A stretch of 64,000 nt of DNA from Lacrimispora sp. 210928-DFI.3.58 (GTDB lineage Bacteria > Bacillota > Clostridia > Lachnospirales > Lachnospiraceae): NCBI RefSeq assembly GCF_020554865.1, contig NZ_JAJCIC010000022.1, forward strand, positions 1-64,000. Reading direction: 5' to 3'. How positions within the stretch are numbered: the stretch's first letter is position 1; each line of letters starts with the position of its first letter. A model generated the notes under the pieces. That model was given only the letters and a program-made list of their open reading frames with translations. It was not told where the DNA came from and did not search any database. This document shows positions 50,775 through 59,423 of the stretch, piece after piece. The position numbers were made by a program, and so were the translations under genes.

Positions 50775-51893
50775 ATGAGATTATTCAAGAAAGCAACAGC
50801 AGTTGCAATGGCATCCGTTATGGCTCTTTCTTTAGCAGCTTGCGGCGGCGGAGCAAAAGAGACAACAGCAGCAGCAACCCAGGCAGCTACTGAGGCAGCA
50901 TCTGAGGCTGCAACAGAAGCAGCAGAGGCAGCTACCGAGGCAGCAGAGGCAGCCGGCGGCGATGTTTCCAGCAAGAAGATTGGTGTCAGCATTTACAAGT
51001 TTGATGATAACTTCATGACCCTGTACAGAACAGAGTTAGAGCGTTACCTGACAGAGGAGCTGGGCTTCGCAAAAGAGAACGTTGTTATCCAGGATGGTAA
51101 GGGAGATCAGGCTGAGCAGACAAACCAGATCCAGAACTTCATCACCCAGAAGTATGATGTTCTGATCCTGAACCTGGTACAGGCTTCTTCCGCACCAGAG
51201 ATCACAGATATGTGTAAGGAAGCAGGCATTCCTGTTGTTTACATCAACCGTGAGCCAGATGCAGCAGAGGAAGAGAGATGGGCAAGCGAAAGCATCCAGG
51301 CTACCTATGTAGGCTGTGACGCCAGACAGTCCGGTACCTTCCAGGGCGAAGAGATCCTTGAGACCGCTAACAAGGGCGATATCAACGGCGACGGCAAGGT
51401 TTCCTACATTATGATCCAGGGCGACCCAGAGAACGTAGATGCTCAGTACAGAACAGAGTTCTCCGTTAAGGCTCTGACAGATGCAGGCGTTGAGGTTGAG
51501 GAGCTGTTAATGCAGCGTGGTGACTGGGATCAGGCAAAGGCTCAGCAGATCGCACAGGACGCTTTAAACCAGTACGGCGACAAGATCGAGGTTATCTTCT
51601 GTAACAACGACGCTATGGCACTGGGCGCTCTGCAGTCCATCGAGGCAGCAGGCCGCAAGGTAAACGAGGATATCTATCTGGTAGGCGTTGACGCTCTGAC
51701 AGAGGCTGTTCAGAACGTAATTGACGGCAAGCAGACAGGTACTGTATTCAACGACCATTTCGCACAGGCTAAATCCGCAGCTGATATGGCAGTGAAGTTC
51801 TTAAACGGCGAGGCAGTTGATCCTGTAAATATGGTTGACTATACCAAGGTTACAGGCGACAACGCTCAGCAGATTCTGGATCAGTTAAAGTAA
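50775..51893 (+). CDS. mglB: Galactose/methyl-galactoside ABC transporter substrate-binding lipoprotein MglB
   Basis: A 372-aa lipoprotein. The signal peptide MRLFKKATAVAMASVMALSL is followed by the lipobox LAAC (Cys22), then a low-complexity Ala/Thr/Glu linker (about 28-63) that holds the binding domain off the membrane. The binding domain has IGVSIYKFDDNFMTLYR, NLVQASSAPEI, VVYINREPDAAEEERW, the calcium-binding loop GDINGDGKVSYIMIQGD and EVIFCNNDAMALGALQSIE. The strong ribosome binding site and optimal codons suggest high expression. A terminator follows it inside the operon. Confidence 0.94.
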   Translation: MRLFKKATAVAMASVMALSLAACGGGAKETTAAATQAATEAASEAATEAAEAATEAAEAAGGDVSSKKIGVSIYKFDDNFMTLYRTELERYLTEELGFAKENVVIQDGKGDQAEQTNQIQNFITQKYDVLILNLVQASSAPEITDMCKEAGIPVVYINREPDAAEEERWASESIQATYVGCDARQSGTFQGEEILETANKGDINGDGKVSYIMIQGDPENVDAQYRTEFSVKALTDAGVEVEELLMQRGDWDQAKAQQIAQDALNQYGDKIEVIFCNNDAMALGALQSIEAAGRKVNEDIYLVGVDALTEAVQNVIDGKQTGTVFNDHFAQAKSAADMAVKFLNGEAVDPVNMVDYTKVTGDNAQQILDQLK

Positions 51894-51914
51894 TACCAAG
51901 TCTGATGATGAAAC

Positions 51915-51945
51915 CGGGTGTGTCCACCGACACACCCGATTTTTT
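51915..51945 (+). terminator. Intra-operon terminator after mglB
   Basis: CGGGTGTGTC-CACC-GACACACCCG plus ATTTTTT, a perfect 10-bp stem. It should let the binding protein be made in excess over MglA and MglC. Confidence 0.85.
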
Positions 51946-51989
51946 AAGAGTAGCAAGGACTATAATTTGTATTTGAAAGGAGTAACGGG

Positions 51990-53522
51990 ATGGCAGATCA
52001 ATACAGACTTGAGATGGTAGGGGTCAGCAAGACATTCCCTGGCGTAAAGGCACTCGATGGAATTCACTTAAAAGTACGTCCCGGAACCGTCCATGCCCTG
52101 ATGGGTGAGAACGGAGCAGGTAAATCCACCCTCATGAAATGCCTCTTTGGCATTTACAAAATGGATGAAGGCCAGATTTTTATTGATGGAGAAAAGACAG
52201 AGATAAGCAATCCGGATGATGCTTTGCACAAAGGACTTGCAATGGTGCATCAGGAGCTGCAGCCTATTCCAGAGCGTTCTATTGCAGAGAACATGTATCT
52301 GGGAAGATATCCCATGAAGGGATTCGGGCCATTAAAGATCGTAGACCACAAGACCATGAACAGCGAGGCTGAGAAGTGGTTAAAAGATGTAAAAATGAAT
52401 TTTAATCCCAAAGCAAAGTTGGGAACATTATCAATCGGACAGATGCAGTCAGTGGAGATCGCAAAGGCGGTAAGCCAGAATGCAAAGCTGGTGATCCTGG
52501 ATGAGCCAACCTCCTCCCTGACTGATAATGAGGTAGAAGCCCTCTTCCGCATTATCCGCGATCTGAAGTCAAGAGGCGTTTCTATGATATATATCAGCCA
52601 TAAGATGGCTGAGATCCGTCAGATTGCTGATGATATCACTATCATGCGTGACGGTACATACGTAGGTTCATGGGAGGTAAAGGATATCTCCGATGACGAG
52701 ATCGTAAAACAGATGGTAGGACGTGAGCTGACCAATGTTTATCCTCCAAAGGAGGACTACCGGACAGAGGAGACCGTCCTCAAGGTGGAGAACCTTTGCA
52801 GCATCCATGAGCGTTCCTTCCAGAACTGCTCCTTTGAGCTGAAAAAGGGCGAGATCCTGGGCTTTGGAGGCCTGGTAGGCGCGCAGAGAACAGAGATGAT
52901 GGAGGCCATTTTCGGAATGCGCCACATTGCCAGCGGCACCATAGAGGTGCTGGGAAAGAAGGTGACCATCAAGAGGCCGCAGGATGCCATCAATGACTCT
53001 GTGGGCATGATCACAGAGGACAGGCGCGGCACTGGTATCTTCGGCTGCCTGAGCATTGACGATAACACTGCCATTGCTTCCTATAAGAACTATACCAGCA
53101 TGGGCAAGATCGATAAGAAAAAAGTAGACGCAGTAGTAAAGGACAGCATTGCGAAGCTGAACATCAAGACTCCCAGCGGTAAGACACTGATACAATCCCT
53201 GTCAGGCGGCAACCAGCAGAAGGTTATCATTGCAAGGTGGCTTGCCAACAATCCGGACATCCTGATTATGGATGAGCCTACCAGAGGTATTGACGTAGGC
53301 GCGAAGTATGAAATCTATCAGATCATGATCGACCTTGTAAAGCAGGGCAAATCCATTATCATGATTTCATCTGAAATGCCTGAGCTCATCGGCATGTCCA
53401 ACCGCATCATCGTTATGTGTAACGGACATATCACCGGCGAGGTGGAAGGCGAAGAAGCTACCCAGGAGAGGATCATGGCCTTTGCGACCCAGTTCGATCT
53501 TCAGGGCAAATCAAGTAAATAA
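51990..53522 (+). CDS. mglA: Galactose/methyl-galactoside ABC transporter ATP-binding protein MglA
   Basis: A 510-aa double ATPase. The first cassette has Walker A GENGAGKSTLMK, signature LSIGQMQSVEIAKA and Walker B LVILDEPTSSLT; the second has the degenerate loop GGLVGAQRTEMMEAIFG, signature LSGGNQQKVIIARWL and LIMDEPTRGIDVGAKYEI. This is the normal MglA/RbsA pattern. It energises sugar uptake through MglC. Start follows TTGAAAGGAGTAACGGG. Confidence 0.96.
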   Translation: MADQYRLEMVGVSKTFPGVKALDGIHLKVRPGTVHALMGENGAGKSTLMKCLFGIYKMDEGQIFIDGEKTEISNPDDALHKGLAMVHQELQPIPERSIAENMYLGRYPMKGFGPLKIVDHKTMNSEAEKWLKDVKMNFNPKAKLGTLSIGQMQSVEIAKAVSQNAKLVILDEPTSSLTDNEVEALFRIIRDLKSRGVSMIYISHKMAEIRQIADDITIMRDGTYVGSWEVKDISDDEIVKQMVGRELTNVYPPKEDYRTEETVLKVENLCSIHERSFQNCSFELKKGEILGFGGLVGAQRTEMMEAIFGMRHIASGTIEVLGKKVTIKRPQDAINDSVGMITEDRRGTGIFGCLSIDDNTAIASYKNYTSMGKIDKKKVDAVVKDSIAKLNIKTPSGKTLIQSLSGGNQQKVIIARWLANNPDILIMDEPTRGIDVGAKYEIYQIMIDLVKQGKSIIMISSEMPELIGMSNRIIVMCNGHITGEVEGEEATQERIMAFATQFDLQGKSSK

Positions 53523-53543
53523 TCCAAACAGGAGGTTTTGGTC

Positions 53544-54542
53544 ATGACAGCGAAAAAATTTAATGTAAAGGATTTCCTTATCAATAACGGAATCATTGCC
53601 GTTCTTGTATTGTTGGCTATTTATACAGGTATTATGCAGCCCACGTTCTTTTCCGGCGGCAACCTGATCAACATTGCTCTTAACGTAGCACCACGTTTTA
53701 TCATCGCCTGCGGCGTATCCGGGTGTCTGATCACAAAGGGCACGGACCTTTCAGCAGGACGTATGGTAGGCCTTGCTGCCTGCTTAGCAGGTACTCTGCT
53801 CCAGAAGGCAGACTACAGCGGCAAGTTCTTCCCGAATCTGCCTGACTTCGGCACATGGTGGGTGCTTGTAGTTCTCATCATCTGTATTGTAATATGCGGA
53901 ATCTTTGGCTGCATCAACGGCCTGGTAGTTTCCTTCCTTCAGGTTCCTGCATTCATCGGAACACTGGGCATGCAGCTGATCGTATACGGTGTCTGCCTGG
54001 TATACACCAACGCAACTCCCATCGGCGGCTACCGTCCGGCTTACACAGAGGTTGCAAAGGGCAAGCTCTTTGGCTTCTTCCCATATCTGTTCATCATTGC
54101 CCTGGCAGTAGGCATTGTTATGTGGTTTGTATATAATAAGACCCCGCACGGCAAATATATGTACGCCATCGGCGGCAACGAGCAGGCAGCAGAGGTTTCC
54201 GGTGTTAACACAAAGAGGACAAAGATCATCATCTACATCACAGCAGCAGCACTGTACGCACTGGGCGGCTTCCTTGTAGGCGCGAAATCCGGCGGTTCCT
54301 CCGTTAACATGGGCCAGGGCTGGGAGCTGGAGGCAATTGCAGCTTGTACCATCGGCGGCGTGTCTGTAAACGGTGGTATCGGACGTATCTCCGGCGTTCT
54401 GATCGGCGTTCTGGTATTCGAGATCTTAAAGACCTGCTTACAGTATCTGGGCGTTAATACGAACTACCAGTACATTGCACAGGGTATCGTTATCGTAGTA
54501 GCAATCGCTCTGGATATCAGAAAGTACATTGCGAAGAAGTAA
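53544..54542 (+). CDS. mglC: Galactose/methyl-galactoside ABC transporter permease MglC
   Basis: A 332-aa permease of the RbsC/MglC type with about eight to ten TM helices: SGCLITKGTDLSAGRMVGLA, GCINGLVVSFLQVPAFIGTL, GGNEQAAEVSGVNTKR and IGGVSVNGGIGRISGVLIG. ATG 53544 sits 8 bp after AGGAGG; a TTG two codons earlier is too close. Its stop overlaps the next start (TAATG). Confidence 0.95.
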   Translation: MTAKKFNVKDFLINNGIIAVLVLLAIYTGIMQPTFFSGGNLINIALNVAPRFIIACGVSGCLITKGTDLSAGRMVGLAACLAGTLLQKADYSGKFFPNLPDFGTWWVLVVLIICIVICGIFGCINGLVVSFLQVPAFIGTLGMQLIVYGVCLVYTNATPIGGYRPAYTEVAKGKLFGFFPYLFIIALAVGIVMWFVYNKTPHGKYMYAIGGNEQAAEVSGVNTKRTKIIIYITAAALYALGGFLVGAKSGGSSVNMGQGWELEAIAACTIGGVSVNGGIGRISGVLIGVLVFEILKTCLQYLGVNTNYQYIAQGIVIVVAIALDIRKYIAKK

Positions 54543-54760
54543 TGCCTATGGACGAGAGGCAGGAGAGATCCGGGTCCGAGGAGGAGCTTCAGGAGGAGAT
54601 CCGCAGGCTGAAGGAGGAAAATGAACAGCTGCGTGAGCTTTCCGCCAAGGAACGGCTCTATGAGAAGATACACGTATCGGTAAGGACCATGGATATGATC
54701 ATCGCAGGCCTTTGCATCCTGTTTGTGATCGTCGTCATATTAGGGATGATGAAAGGCTGA
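54542..54760 (+). CDS. Small coiled-coil membrane protein downstream of mglC
   Basis: A 72-aa protein I do not recognise. Residues about 10-42 are a charged amphipathic helix with heptad-like leucines (EEELQEEIRRLKEENEQLRE) and residues about 50-69 a single TM helix (MIIAGLCILFVIVVILGMM). Its start overlaps the mglC stop (TAATG), so it is translated with the permease. It could be a small transporter partner or an assembly factor. The two-way terminator follows it. Confidence 0.7.
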   Translation: MPMDERQERSGSEEELQEEIRRLKEENEQLRELSAKERLYEKIHVSVRTMDMIIAGLCILFVIVVILGMMKG

Positions 54761-54785
54761 CAAACGTATATGGAATGGACAAAAG

Positions 54786-54844
54786 AGCCCTGGCAGCAGG
54801 CAGTGTGCGCGGATATGCACTGTGCCTTACGCCAGGGCTTTTTT
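54786..54844. terminator. Bidirectional terminator of the mgl operon and CYTH gene
   Basis: AGCCCTGGC (54786-54794) pairs with GCCAGGGCT (54831-54839), with a second inner stem GGCAGTGTGC/GCACTGTGCC. TTTTTT follows on plus and, in the other direction, CTCTTTTGTCC on minus. Confidence 0.8.
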
Positions 54845-54880
54845 CATAGGAAACTCCTCCGGAGCCTCCTATGTAACAAA
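54845..54880. repeat. Palindromic repeat family R7, copy 2
   Basis: CATAGGA and TCCTATG flank CTCC-CCGGAG; the right end CTCCTATGTAACAAA is identical to the one at 25060-25074. Confidence 0.5.
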
Positions 54881-54881
54881 A

Positions 54882-55349
54882 TTAATCCTTCCGCTGAGCC
54901 GATCCCTGGGACAGGCGGCTGTTCTGGTATTCACCGGAAAAGGTGACGTCCCTGGCAAACCACTCCGGGGGAGTGAAGGCCCTTGCCTCCTCCTCCGTGG
55001 GAAACTCCACCTCAGCCAGTATAAGTCCCTGGTAGTCTCCTTCGAAGACATCCAGCTCAATGGTGAGAGAGCCGGAGGAGGCAAGGGGGATCATATAGCG
55101 CTTTTTGGTAAGGACAATGCCGTCAGCCTTTGTGAGAAGGTGGTGGTAGGCCTCCTCTGTCAGGGGAAGGTTGTACTCCTCTCTGGCGAGAAGGCCCTTG
55201 CCCTTATAGGTCAGATAGTAGTCCTCATTGTCACGGCGGATGCGCACCACAGGGGAGGTGCAGAGGTAGGCCTGCTCGATCCGGCGGCAGGGGTAGGAAC
55301 AGTAATCGTCCGGGGCTTTTTCGATGAGAAACTTGCGTTCGATCTCCAT
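54882..55349 (-). CDS. CYTH domain protein (triphosphate tunnel metalloenzyme)
   Basis: A 155-aa CYTH protein. The metal/triphosphate motif ExExK is at the N-terminus (MEIERKF), with VVRIRRDNEDYYLTYKG, RYMIPL, LTIELDVFEGDYQGLILAEV and EFPTEEEA supplying the other tunnel strands. Short bacterial members often hydrolyse inorganic tripolyphosphate; adenylate cyclase activity is less likely. Start ATG 55349 follows GAAAGGAGACTGACT. Confidence 0.9.
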   Translation of the reverse strand: MEIERKFLIEKAPDDYCSYPCRRIEQAYLCTSPVVRIRRDNEDYYLTYKGKGLLAREEYNLPLTEEAYHHLLTKADGIVLTKKRYMIPLASSGSLTIELDVFEGDYQGLILAEVEFPTEEEARAFTPPEWFARDVTFSGEYQNSRLSQGSAQRKD

Positions 55350-55475
55350 AGTCAGTCTCCTTTCGTTTCGCGCTCTGGCGCTTGATCATGTTTCATCATA
55401 TCACGTATCCTCTTGCACGGAAAGGGATAAATTTGTATACTGAACCTACATGGATAGAAAAGGAGTTTAAAGCAT

Positions 55476-56183
55476 ATGAAAAGGCAGGATTATACAGCAG
55501 AGCATCACGCGCTGCTGCTGGGGCTGTTTGGAAAGACGCTGGAGGAGCGGTATGGGGAATACGGCCTTGATGTACTGGCAAATGGGATCATACGGTACGG
55601 GCATCAGCGGGGCAGGAGGATGAGGGAACGGGCGGTCAGGGATGGGCGCAGGCTGGACTATGAGACATTTCTGGCATATGGAGAGCTGCGCATCAGCTCC
55701 GGACCGGAGGATTACAGTACAAAGCAGGAATCACCGGTATACGTAAACTGCTGCCACCGCTGCATGTGGCAGGAGGGCTGGGCCAAATATGGTCTGGAGA
55801 GATATGGGGAGCCCTATTGCCGATATGTGGATATCAGCCTGGTCCAGGGCTTTAACCCGGACATGGTCATGATCACAAAGACAGCCATTGGCCTGGGAGA
55901 TGACTGCTGTACCTTTGTCAATGTGGGATATGAGCAGACAGAGGAGAGCAGAAAACGGATCGCAGCGGTAAAGGAGGAGCTGGCAGGAAGGTATACAAAA
56001 GACTTCCTCTACCACAGCGGACATCTGTTGGCTGCCTTAAGGGATACCACAGCAGACATTTTCGGAGCAGAAACAGGAGATCGGACCGCAGAGCAGACAG
56101 CAGGAGCATTTGAGAAATATCTGGACAGCGGGGCAGCGGCAGAGCTTCTGGCGGAGGCTTCCCTGGATTTCGACAGGATCTGA
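55476..56183 (+). CDS. L-2-amino-thiazoline-4-carboxylic acid hydrolase family protein
   Basis: A 235-aa protein resembling the ATC hydrolase family (PF14196): CHRCMWQEGWAKYGLERYGE, then PYCRYVDISLVQGFNPDMVM and a short C-terminal region. Named members open 2-aminothiazoline-4-carboxylate to S-carbamoyl-cysteine, but most are uncharacterised. The ATG at 55476 follows AAAAGGAGTTTAAAGCAT. No partner genes for thiazoline use are adjacent. Confidence 0.72.
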   Translation: MKRQDYTAEHHALLLGLFGKTLEERYGEYGLDVLANGIIRYGHQRGRRMRERAVRDGRRLDYETFLAYGELRISSGPEDYSTKQESPVYVNCCHRCMWQEGWAKYGLERYGEPYCRYVDISLVQGFNPDMVMITKTAIGLGDDCCTFVNVGYEQTEESRKRIAAVKEELAGRYTKDFLYHSGHLLAALRDTTADIFGAETGDRTAEQTAGAFEKYLDSGAAAELLAEASLDFDRI

Positions 56184-56367
56184 AATAAGGCAATATCCGG
56201 AGGCAGTTCTGGTGGCAGAAACCTTGTATACAAGCGGATTTAGTGGTTTTTACTAAGTTTTCTCTTTTTTTTATGACAGTCTCATGTTTTTTATCCCTTT
56301 TCAGAAAAAAATATAAATGTTAAAATAATGTCACCGTGTAATAAAATAGAAAAAGGGAGAATATAGT

Positions 56368-56922
56368 ATGGCAAAGGTTTTTGCATTTCTTGCAGATGGT
56401 CTGGAAGAAGTGGAATGTCTTGCGGTGGTAGACGTATTGCGCCGCTCTGGCGTGGAGACCACCCTGGTTTCTGTCACCGGGAAGAGGGAGATCACAGGCT
56501 CCCATGGCATTGTATTTTTGGCAGATGCATTGTTTGAGGACGTGAACCCGGATGAGGCAGATGTATTGTTCCTGCCAGGAGGCATGCCTGGTACGACCAA
56601 CCTGAAGGCCCACGGCGGATTGGCAGCCGCCATCGAGAAGGCCAACCAGCAGGGCAGGAGAGTGGCCGCGATCTGTGCAGCCCCCAGCATATTGGGAGCC
56701 ATGGGGCTGTTAAAGGGCAGGACGGCTACCTGCTATCCGGGCTTCGAGGAGCTTTTGGTAGGCGTTTCCTATACCAGCCAGGGCGTTGTCACGGATGGGA
56801 ACATCACCACAGCCAGGGGCTTAGGATATGCTCTTGATCTGGGACTGGAGCTGATCCGGCTGTTACAGGGATCACAGCACTCGGAGCAGGTAAAAGAAGC
56901 AATCCAGTATGACCGGTTTTAA
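56368..56922 (+). CDS. DJ-1/PfpI family protein
   Basis: A 184-aa protein of the DJ-1 branch: FLADGLEEVECL with the conserved Glu, FLPGGMPGTTNL and the nucleophile elbow VAAICAAPSILG (Cys103), then RTATCYPGFEEL. Members act as glyoxalase III/deglycase-type or redox-sensing proteins. Start follows AAAGGGAGAATATAGT. It has its own terminator at 56933. Confidence 0.92.
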   Translation: MAKVFAFLADGLEEVECLAVVDVLRRSGVETTLVSVTGKREITGSHGIVFLADALFEDVNPDEADVLFLPGGMPGTTNLKAHGGLAAAIEKANQQGRRVAAICAAPSILGAMGLLKGRTATCYPGFEELLVGVSYTSQGVVTDGNITTARGLGYALDLGLELIRLLQGSQHSEQVKEAIQYDRF

Positions 56923-56932
56923 AACGTTGGGA

Positions 56933-56982
56933 AGATATCCATTTTTTTTGCTGAAAAGGGCGGAAAGAATGGATATCTTTTT
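56933..56982 (+). terminator. Terminator of the DJ-1 gene
   Basis: AGATATCCATT (56933-56943) pairs perfectly with AATGGATATCT (56968-56978), followed by a T-run. Confidence 0.8.
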
Positions 56983-57012
56983 AAAAAAAAGCTAGTATTT
57001 TTAAGCCCAGCA

Positions 57013-57021
57013 TGATATAAT
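57013..57021 (+). promoter_or_regulatory. tig promoter (extended -10)
   Basis: TGATATAAT gives an extended -10 (TATAAT 57016-57021), with no good -35 (TAGTAT at 56993-56998). Confidence 0.55.
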
Positions 57022-57091
57022 GCTACATTGAAGTGTAGCGCCCTCATGGATATGGGCGAATCACATATATTTTAAGGAGGAACCCATAGCA

Positions 57092-58378
57092 ATGAGTGTA
57101 CAAGTGGAAAAATTAGAGAAGAACATGGCAAAGCTGACAATCGAGGTCAGCTATGAGGACTTCAGGGATGCAATGAAGAAGGCCTTCAACAGAAACAAGA
57201 ACAAATTCAACATCCCAGGCTTCCGTAAGGGAAAAGCTCCTATGGCTATGATCGAGAAGATGTATGGCGAGGGCGTTTTCTATGAGGACGCTGCTGACGA
57301 GGCTATCAATGCTACCTGCATGGACGCAATGAACGAGAGCGGACTGGATATCGTTTCCAGACCAGAGGTTGCAGTAGAGCAGATCGGCAAGGACAAGCCA
57401 TTTATCTATACAGCTCTGGTAGCAGTAAAGCCGGAGGTAACCTTAGGCGAGTACAAGGGCATTGAGGTGGAGAAGGCTGACGCAGCTGTTACTCCGGAGG
57501 ATGTTGAGGCTGAGCTCAAGAAGGTACAGGAGCAGAATGCAAGACTTCTTACCGTTGAGGATCGTCCGGTTGCTGACGGCGATCAGACTGTGATCGACTT
57601 TGAGGGCTATGTAGACGGCAAGACCTTTGAGGGCGGCTCTGCAGAGAACTTTGATCTGACCATCGGCTCCCATGCATTTATCGATACCTTTGAGGAGCAG
57701 CTGATCGGCAAGAACATCGGTGAGGAGTGCGAGGTCAATGTGACCTTCCCGACAGAGTACCATGCAGCAGATCTGGCCGGCAAGCCTGCTACCTTTAAGG
57801 TAACCGTAAAGGAGATCAAGGTGAAAGAGCTGCCTGCACTGGATGATGAGTTTGCAGCAGAGGTTTCCGAATTTGATACCCTGGATGAATATAAGAAGGA
57901 TATCGAGGCAAAGATCTCCGAGAGAAAGCAGAAAGCAGCTGCTTCTGAGAACGAGAACCGCGTAGTGGATAAGGTTGTGGAAGGCGCAACCATGGAGATC
58001 CCTGACAAGATGGCAGATGCCCAGATCGACAACATGGTCCAGGAGATGGCACGCAACATGCAGAGCCAGGGACTGTCCATGGATCTGTATCTGAAGTACA
58101 CAGGCATGACAGCTGACCAGTTAAGAGAGCAGATGCGTCCACAGGCATTAAAGCGCATCCAGACCAGACTGGTATTAGAGGCAGTTGTGAAGGCTGAGGA
58201 CATCCAGGTTTCCGACGAGCGCTTAGACGAGGAGATCGCTAAGATGGCAGAGTCCTACCAGATGGAGGCTGACAAGTTAAAGAGCTACATGACAGACAAC
58301 GACAAAAAGCAGATGAAGGACGACATCGCCGTACAGGAGGCAGTTGACTTCCTGGTTGCAGAGGCAAAGCTGGTATAA
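57092..58378 (+). CDS. tig: Trigger factor
   Basis: A 428-aa ribosome-associated chaperone and prolyl isomerase. The N-terminal ribosome-binding part has FRKGKAPMAMIEKMYG (the FRK motif), the FKBP-type domain about 150-240 has VADGDQTVIDFEGYVDG and EEQLIGKNIGEECEVNVTFP, and the C-terminal arm domain fills the rest. Standard length. Start follows AAGGAGGAACCCATAGCA. It heads the tig-clpP-clpX-lon block, a typical Firmicutes order. Confidence 0.96.
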   Translation: MSVQVEKLEKNMAKLTIEVSYEDFRDAMKKAFNRNKNKFNIPGFRKGKAPMAMIEKMYGEGVFYEDAADEAINATCMDAMNESGLDIVSRPEVAVEQIGKDKPFIYTALVAVKPEVTLGEYKGIEVEKADAAVTPEDVEAELKKVQEQNARLLTVEDRPVADGDQTVIDFEGYVDGKTFEGGSAENFDLTIGSHAFIDTFEEQLIGKNIGEECEVNVTFPTEYHAADLAGKPATFKVTVKEIKVKELPALDDEFAAEVSEFDTLDEYKKDIEAKISERKQKAAASENENRVVDKVVEGATMEIPDKMADAQIDNMVQEMARNMQSQGLSMDLYLKYTGMTADQLREQMRPQALKRIQTRLVLEAVVKAEDIQVSDERLDEEIAKMAESYQMEADKLKSYMTDNDKKQMKDDIAVQEAVDFLVAEAKLV

Positions 58379-58387
58379 GACCTATAC

Positions 58388-58417
58388 ATGCCGCTCATCC
58401 GGCGGCAGGGTTTTTAA
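58388..58417 (+). terminator. tig terminator built from a partial R1 element
   Basis: TGCCGC-TCATCC-GGCGGCA followed by GGGTTTTT. This is the end hairpin of R1, here with a T-run. Confidence 0.6.
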
Positions 58418-58567
58418 AGTAAAACGGCATGGGCTCATGCCGCGAATCACATAAGATACGGGGGATTTTCGGGCGGGCAGTCTACGTTCCGTCCGGGGGT
58501 CTCCTGGTTTCATCATAGGCATATTTGATGGATGCCGGTGATGTTAGTGTTGCCTTGCGGCGGCGAA

Positions 58568-58690
58568 TTTTTTATAGTAAGCCTGCATGCGCCCGGTAGC
58601 GGACGCGCCACCACACCGCGAAAGTCTGGCGGGCGCATTGGGCATACCTGAATACATGCCGCCTATCCGGCGGCAGGACTTTTATAGTAA
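58568..58690. repeat. Interspersed palindromic element R1, copy 4
   Basis: Same orientation as copy 2 and nearly identical to it. It separates tig from clpP and is directly followed by an R3 palindrome. The clpP reading frame stays open through it from 58587, but the real start lies downstream. Confidence 0.9.
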
Positions 58691-58713
58691 CTGTGAGGGA
58701 GCTGAACAGTTAC
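58687..58713. repeat. 27-bp palindromic repeat (family R3), copy 2
   Basis: GTAACTG..CAGTTAC with inner GAGGGAGCTGAA; compare 13668-13696. Confidence 0.6.
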
Positions 58714-58745
58714 GGGACAAGATAGTAAGACAGGAGGATGGTTAT

Positions 58746-59327
58746 ATGAGTTTAGTACCTTACGTCATTGAGCAGACCAGCCGCGGAGAGCGTTCCTACG
58801 ATATTTATTCGAGACTGTTAAAGGAGAGGATCATATTCCTGGGAGAAGAAGTAAATGATGTTTCTGCCAGCATTGTAGTGGCACAGCTTCTGTTTTTGGA
58901 GGCCGAGGATCCCGGAAAGGATATCTCCCTCTATATCAACAGCCCAGGAGGCTCTGTTTCAGCCGGTTTTGCAATCTACGATACTATGAATTACATCAAG
59001 TGTGATGTATCCACCATCTGCATCGGCATGGCTGCCAGCATGGGAGCATTCCTTCTGTCAGGAGGCGCAAAGGGCAAGCGCTTTGCTCTTCCAAATGCAG
59101 AGATCATGATCCATCAGCCCTCCGGCGGTGCCAGAGGCCAGGCCACAGAGATCCAGATCGTGGCGGAAAACATTTTAAAGACAAAGAAAAAGCTGAACAG
59201 CATTTTGGCAGCAAATACAGGAAAGACCATAGAGGAGATTGCCAGAGATACCGAGCGCGACAACTATATGTCCGCCCAGGAGGCAAAGGAATATGGTTTA
59301 ATTGATGAGATTATTGCCCATCATTAA
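58746..59327 (+). CDS. clpP: ATP-dependent Clp protease proteolytic subunit ClpP
   Basis: A 193-aa serine protease subunit that forms the tetradecameric chamber used by ClpX. The catalytic triad is visible: Ser98 in [11 protein letters not shown], His123 in MIHQPSGG and the Asp of [11 protein letters not shown] region (about 172). [18 protein letters not shown] is the handle/oxyanion region. ATG 58746 follows AGGAGGATGGTTAT. Confidence 0.97.
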   Translation: MSLVPYVIEQTSRGERSYDIYSRLLKERIIFLGEEVNDVSASIVVAQLLFLEAEDPGKDISLYINSPGGSVSAGFAIYDTMNYIKCDVSTICIGMAASMGAFLLSGGAKGKRFALPNAEIMIHQPSGGARGQATEIQIVAENILKTKKKLNSILAANTGKTIEEIARDTERDNYMSAQEAKEYGLIDEIIAHH

Positions 59328-59423
59328 TGCGTAACGATCCGGTCATGGGGCAAATGAAAAACAGGAAGACCTATGGCGGATGGTTCGGGATTGTATATGG
59401 AAATGAAAGGTTAGGTATATTGT

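Noticed and set aside
58587..58745. N-terminally extended ClpP starting in the R1 repeat
   Set aside because: The extension is repeat-encoded and AGGAGG lies just before the ATG at 58746, which gives the normal ClpP N-terminus.
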